Source: Chamaelirium japonicum (Eukaryota; Streptophyta; Magnoliopsida; Liliales; Melanthiaceae). From it: a DNA stretch of 64,000 nucleotides. This document shows, in pieces, positions 59,741 through 64,000 of this stretch. Each line of letters opens with the position of its first letter. Within the stretch, counting starts at the first letter, position 1. The notes beneath the pieces were generated by a model, which saw nothing but the letters and a program-made list of their open reading frames with translations, was not told the origin of the DNA and did not search any database. Both the position numbers and the translations under genes were made by a program. The stretch spans positions 70,429,978 through 70,493,977 of the forward strand of contig OX393550.1 of the NCBI GenBank assembly GCA_947650365.1, read 5' to 3'.

Positions 59741-60224
59741 ACCCTTGGTATTTTTTCATTCTATTCCTCTTCAAATTTTATAATTTGAAATCTTAAAAAA
59801 AAATCCTATAGGAAAATTACAGGGTATTTATTAATCTATGATCAAATATTTGTGTTGTAGGGTTTCTTAATATTCTTTGCATAACCCATTTGTGGAATTA
59901 TGGTACGTGATTCAGCCTCCGCTTCATCTTACTCCCATATTGTGATATTTTTGTCGACCTTCGATATTGATTCACTTAACATCCGATGAAGCTTTCTCCG
60001 ACAATCACTTCGGGTGTTTTCATCCTGGCGTCGACGAATGACTACATAATTACATGCTCCAGCCCTAATCTCTAGGAACCCATTGAATTACTAAATCCTA
60101 AATCCCACATTCGGGAATGGCCTAAATATTGGTTATGTATCTATATATAATATTGCTTGCACATCCCTTTAATGTATCGTACTAACTAATTTTAATATAT
60201 TTATTTTGTTTGCAATATACCACC

Positions 60225-63061
60225 ATGGATACAACACTGCCCGTATTATGAGTTTGTGATGGAGATTTAGTTAAAGATAATGCTAAATATGAATACACTG
60301 GTGGAATAACAAAGACGTTGTTTATGTCTCGTTCGTCTTCTTTTGATCAACCCATTGATCTGATATATCATTTTATGAATATTACGAAAGATGAATATGA
60401 TATCTCTATCAAGGTTGTATATCCTAATACGACCCCTTGTCCACCTATCAAGATTTTGGATAATGGTGATGTTACTTTATTTATTGCCCATAGTATTCGT
60501 AACGTGAATAATTTAAATATCCCGTTACTAGTAAATAGAGTACAAAAATATCTAATTTCATGTCACATCTCCCAAACAACTCTGAAGAGAAAGGTACCTC
60601 AAATGTGTAGTGAACGATCGAAGGTTTATAGGAAGAAATCCAAAATTCCTCCAGTTGTGAATGCAGAAGATTCACCTTCTATGAGAGATTCATCTTATCT
60701 ATCTATAATAGATATTGGTGGTAGCATTGAAAATGTATCTTCTGTATAATACACTCAGAGTGCTGAATCTCATGGAAATAAAATTTTCGATAACACTTTT
60801 ATGGATGATATTAGGTGAGACTGTTACTTCTATTTAAATGTAAAATATTTTTATCAACTTATAATTTTTGTTATAATCCATGAAATCCTATACTTGCAGG
60901 TTTTCGAATAATGATGTATATTGTGGCATAAGTGATATGAAGTTTGCCATAAACCTTCATTCATATCCAACTCCTCACTCGGAGGCAGAGGTTGGCCTAC
61001 ATGCAGATCCACTTCTTGACCAAATGATAGATCTTAACACAGAGCCTACGTACAGTGGTGATGAATGCACTGCACTAAATGCATTATTGTTTAGCACTTC
61101 AAAGAAAAATATATGCCCCAAGATAGTAGAGTCTTATCCAAATGACTCTCCAAATCAATCACTTAATAATTCTCTAATATCTTCATCGACCATCTTTAGG
61201 TCAGTATAATATAGTGAATTATTGTAAAAGTTTTCTATATGATAAAACTACTTCTATTTTCTCTTGTTATATAAACTTTGCAGGTCTTCTCTACAAAGTC
61301 CAAAGAATGATATAGTGAAAGATCATCCTCAAAGTTTGAAGAATGATTTGGTGAAAAAAGAGATTTTAGAGAATCGAAGTTGGATTGTGAAGACACACAA
61401 TAAAGAACATCTTTCATGCTTTGAAGATATATACATTAATAGTGGTTTCCAAGAAAAAAATAGAATTCAATGGTGATTTTCATAATCTTGAGATTCACCA
61501 AATGTTCAAGGACAAGACAAGCATGATTTTTCTTCTAAATAAGTATACCTTGGAAATAAACATTGAATATATGGTCATAAAATCAAGCAAAATATGGTAT
61601 ACTATAAAGTGCAAAAGGGAAGGCTGCTCTTAGAGGTTGCATGCATCAAAGTTGAATAAAACTAAAGTTTTTTAGATTAAAATATTAGCTCTCGTGCATA
61701 ATTATTCATTGCCACCGTGTGAGGTTGATCATCAATAAGCCACTAGTAGGCTGATTAGTGAGTTTATAAAGGATCGACTTGAAGCACATGTATTTTACAC
61801 ACCAAAGGTGATTATATGTGATGTTCAGAAAAAGTTTAGTGTCAAAATTAGCTACAGAAAAGCATGGAAGGCGAGAGAGATTGCTATTAATGAGGTACGG
61901 GGATCATATGAGGACACTTATGCATTGTTTTCTATATATTGTGGTCAGTTCGTAAAAAAGAATCCTGGGACTATTACAAAAATCCAACGAGAAGGAGGTA
62001 AGTTTCTTCGTTTATTTTTGGCCCTCGGTCAATGCATTAGAGTTTATCGAAGAGGGTTGTTAAGGCCAGTGATAGCTGTTGATAGATCCCATTTAAAGGG
62101 AAAGTATAAATGGTCTCACTTTTCCTTGCCACTATTTTGGATGGAGATAACCATATATTTCCTATTACACTAGGCGTTGGAGAATCGGAGAATAACAACA
62201 GTAGGAATTGGTTCTTGACACAGTTGTGTGATGCATTATATATGATAGAACAGATAATGAGAAACTTGGTTATTATATCAGATCGTCATATGGCCAACAA
62301 AGTTTTATTCATTAATGGAGACCATTAAAAAGGTCAACAAAGAGGTATATAAATGGCTGAACAATATTGATAAAGAAAGGTGGACTATGGTATTTTTTTT
62401 CAGAAGACGGTACAATATTATTACCACAAACTCTTCTGAAAGTTACAATAGTGTTCTGAAAGAAATCAGAGAATATCCAATTATAATGATTATTGAGGAA
62501 TTTCGATTAAAGCTACAAGGTATGTGGTTCAAGCGGCGAAATATGGCAGCTACTTTGACAACCATACTAACTACTTGGGTTGAAAAAGAGTTAGCATTAG
62601 ATATGACACATGCTCATGACATAAGTTGTGATCCAATTAATATTGATGAGTATTTAGTTAGATCATTGCATCACCATGATCATGTGGTGTTAAGTAAGGG
62701 TATATGCACTTGTCGTAAGTTTGATGTCATGGAGATGCCTTGTATTCATGCCTTAGTTGGACTTATGATTTACAAAATAGATCCATATAAGGATTGTGCA
62801 TATTTTTACTATGTTGATAATTATCGATCAACATATGAAGAGTCAATCTTTCTAGTTGGAGACAAAAGTCAGTTGGAGATACCAAAGTTGCAGACTTCTG
62901 AAAAATTATTACCACCGATAATGAAAACTCCAACAGGAAAGCCAAAGAAGAAGCGGATACTCTCTCAAGGTGAAGAACGTAGAACAATCAAATATGGTAG
63001 ATATAAACGGACGAGACATAATAGAAAGTCGTATAAGTTTTCTATTCTACAGGAAGATTAA
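60225..63061 (+). pseudogene. MULE (MuDR-type) transposase, decayed (copy 2)
   Basis: ATG at 60225 in CCACCATGG context. The 3' splice-like TTTGCAG seen in copy 1 is TTTGCAA here. The PB1-like N-terminus is longer without stops than in copy 1, although TGA occurs near 60252 and TAA at 60747. MuDR domain at 61505-61630 (a poly-A slip near 61455 shifts the frame), DDE-like motifs VDRSHLKGKYKW and LGVGESENN (62070-62195), and an uninterrupted 248-codon C-terminal frame (62315-63061) with SWIM motif CTCRKFDVMEMPCIHAL and a basic tail. A 140-bp deletion at 62290 removes part of the DDE region. It shares the TAG stop equivalent to 19407 with copy 1. Confidence 0.87.
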
Positions 63062-63064
63062 CAT

Positions 63065-64000
63065 ATATGGTTCAAATTGTGGTATGGCAAAAAACTTCTA
63101 CTTTGTGCATTGTAATTGTGGTGTAGAAAACTTCTACTTTTTGTATTATAATTGTGATGTGAAAAACTATTACTTTTTGCGTTGTAATTGTGACATGAAA
63201 AACTTCTACTTCTATTGTAATTATAGTGTGGAAAACTTCTACTTTTTATGGTGTGAAAAACTTATACTTTTTGTGTTGAAATAGTGGTGTGAAAAATATT
63301 ATTGTCAATCATAAATTGGTGGGTTGTAATTGTGATGTGAAAAAATTCTAATTTTTGTGTTATAATTATGATGTGGAAAACTTCTACTTCTTCTATTGTA
63401 ATTATGCTGTGGAAAACTTTTACTTTTTATGGTGTAAAGAACTTAAACTTTTTGCATTAAAATAGTGGTGTGAAAAATATTTGTGTCAATCATAAATTGG
63501 TGGGTTGTAATTGTGATGTGGAAAACTTCTATTTTTTGTGTTGTAATTGTGATGTAAAAAACTTCTACTTCTTCTATTATAACTATAATGTGGAAAACTT
63601 CTACACTTTGTGTTGTGAAAAACTTATACTTATTGCGTTAAAATAGTGCTCTGGAAAATATTAGTTTCAATCATAAATTGGTGGGTTGTAATTACTATGT
63701 GGAAAACTTCTAATTATTGTGTTGTAATTATAATGTGGAAAACTTCTACTTCTTCTATTGTAATTATGGTGTGAAAAACTTCTACTTTTTGTAGTGTAAA
63801 AACTTATACTTTTGTATTGAAATAGTGGTGTGAAAAATATCGATGTCAATCATAAATTGGTGGGTTGTAATTGTGGTGTGAAAAACTTATACTTTTTGCG
63901 TTGTAATTGTGATGTAGAAAACTTCTACTTCTTTTATTGTAATTATGATGTGGAAAACTTTTACTTTTTGTGGTATGAAAAACTTATACTTATTGCGTTG
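63065..64000. repeat. Minisatellite with ~180-bp higher-order period downstream of MULE (copy 2)
   Basis: Same units as 20935-22070. The landmark AATCATAAATTGGTGGGTTG occurs at 63307, 63488, 63669 and 63848 (spacing 179-181). Continues past the window end. Confidence 0.9.

Larger units (their letters stand above)
56627..64000. repeat. Copy 2 of the duplicated complex (partner 14308-22070)
   Basis: Collinear with copy 1, same orientation, running off the window end. It holds the CACTA-free version of the gag sequence. It has lost 676 bp (TTGGA junction, 57010-57014) and 140 bp (ATGG junction, 62290-62293) relative to copy 1, and keeps 58103-58713, which copy 1 lacks. Confidence 0.88.

Overview
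This window looks like transposon-dense nuclear DNA from a flowering plant. It is AT-rich and intron-bearing, and almost all of it is nested mobile elements: CACTA (En/Spm), Mutator-like (MULE), LTR retrotransposon and hAT-type, plus decayed host-like gene fragments. I could not place the species. No tRNA, rRNA, bacterial-type gene or CRISPR array was seen. Gene and domain names come from reading protein motifs; no database search was run.

Layout. (1) 1-14307: a CACTA element (A) on the + strand, its 5' terminus off-window. It has subterminal ACCGACGG repeats, a broken TNPD/TNP2 transposase, an apparently intact six-exon TNPA-like gene, and a 34-unit, 181-bp satellite that appears to lie inside a 3'UTR intron of that gene. 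(2) 14308-22070: a gypsy gag fragment, LTR-like sequence, a dead MULE transposase and a minisatellite. The same succession recurs at 56627-64000. (3) 22075-29860: a block flanked by long inverted repeats rich in GGAGCATAT that holds minus-strand exon fragments resembling limit dextrinase and a DDX3-type DEAD-box helicase, as in a gene-capturing (Pack-MULE-like) transposon. (4) 30230-46871: a minus-strand Ulp1/C48 protease-like pseudogene with a DUF1985-like N-terminal part. It is split by a 3.4-kb LTR element (TSD AACAT) and by a second CACTA element (B, 36669-46561, TSD TGG). Removing B rejoins an open frame. (5) 46905-54546: minus-strand gypsy remains (gag, PBS, one LTR) carrying a 611-bp hAT-type element (8-bp TSD) and a third, truncated CACTA element (C, 49594-52756). 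(6) 54893-55279: a small intact minus-strand gene for a secreted Gnk2/DUF26 protein, the only convincing non-transposon host gene. (7) 56131-64000: the second copy of the gag/LTR/MULE complex.

The genes do not form a pathway. The window is a record of insertion and decay. CACTA A, B and C share one architecture (TNPD, 21-bp minisatellite, TNPA, 181-bp array, AT-rich tract, ACCGACGG terminal repeats). Only element A keeps an open TNPA, while every TNPD-type ORF seen is broken. The most unusual structures are the intronic 181-bp arrays, the repeated perfect hairpins at the 5' end of element A, and the second, unrelated array downstream of the MULE that also has a ~180-bp period.
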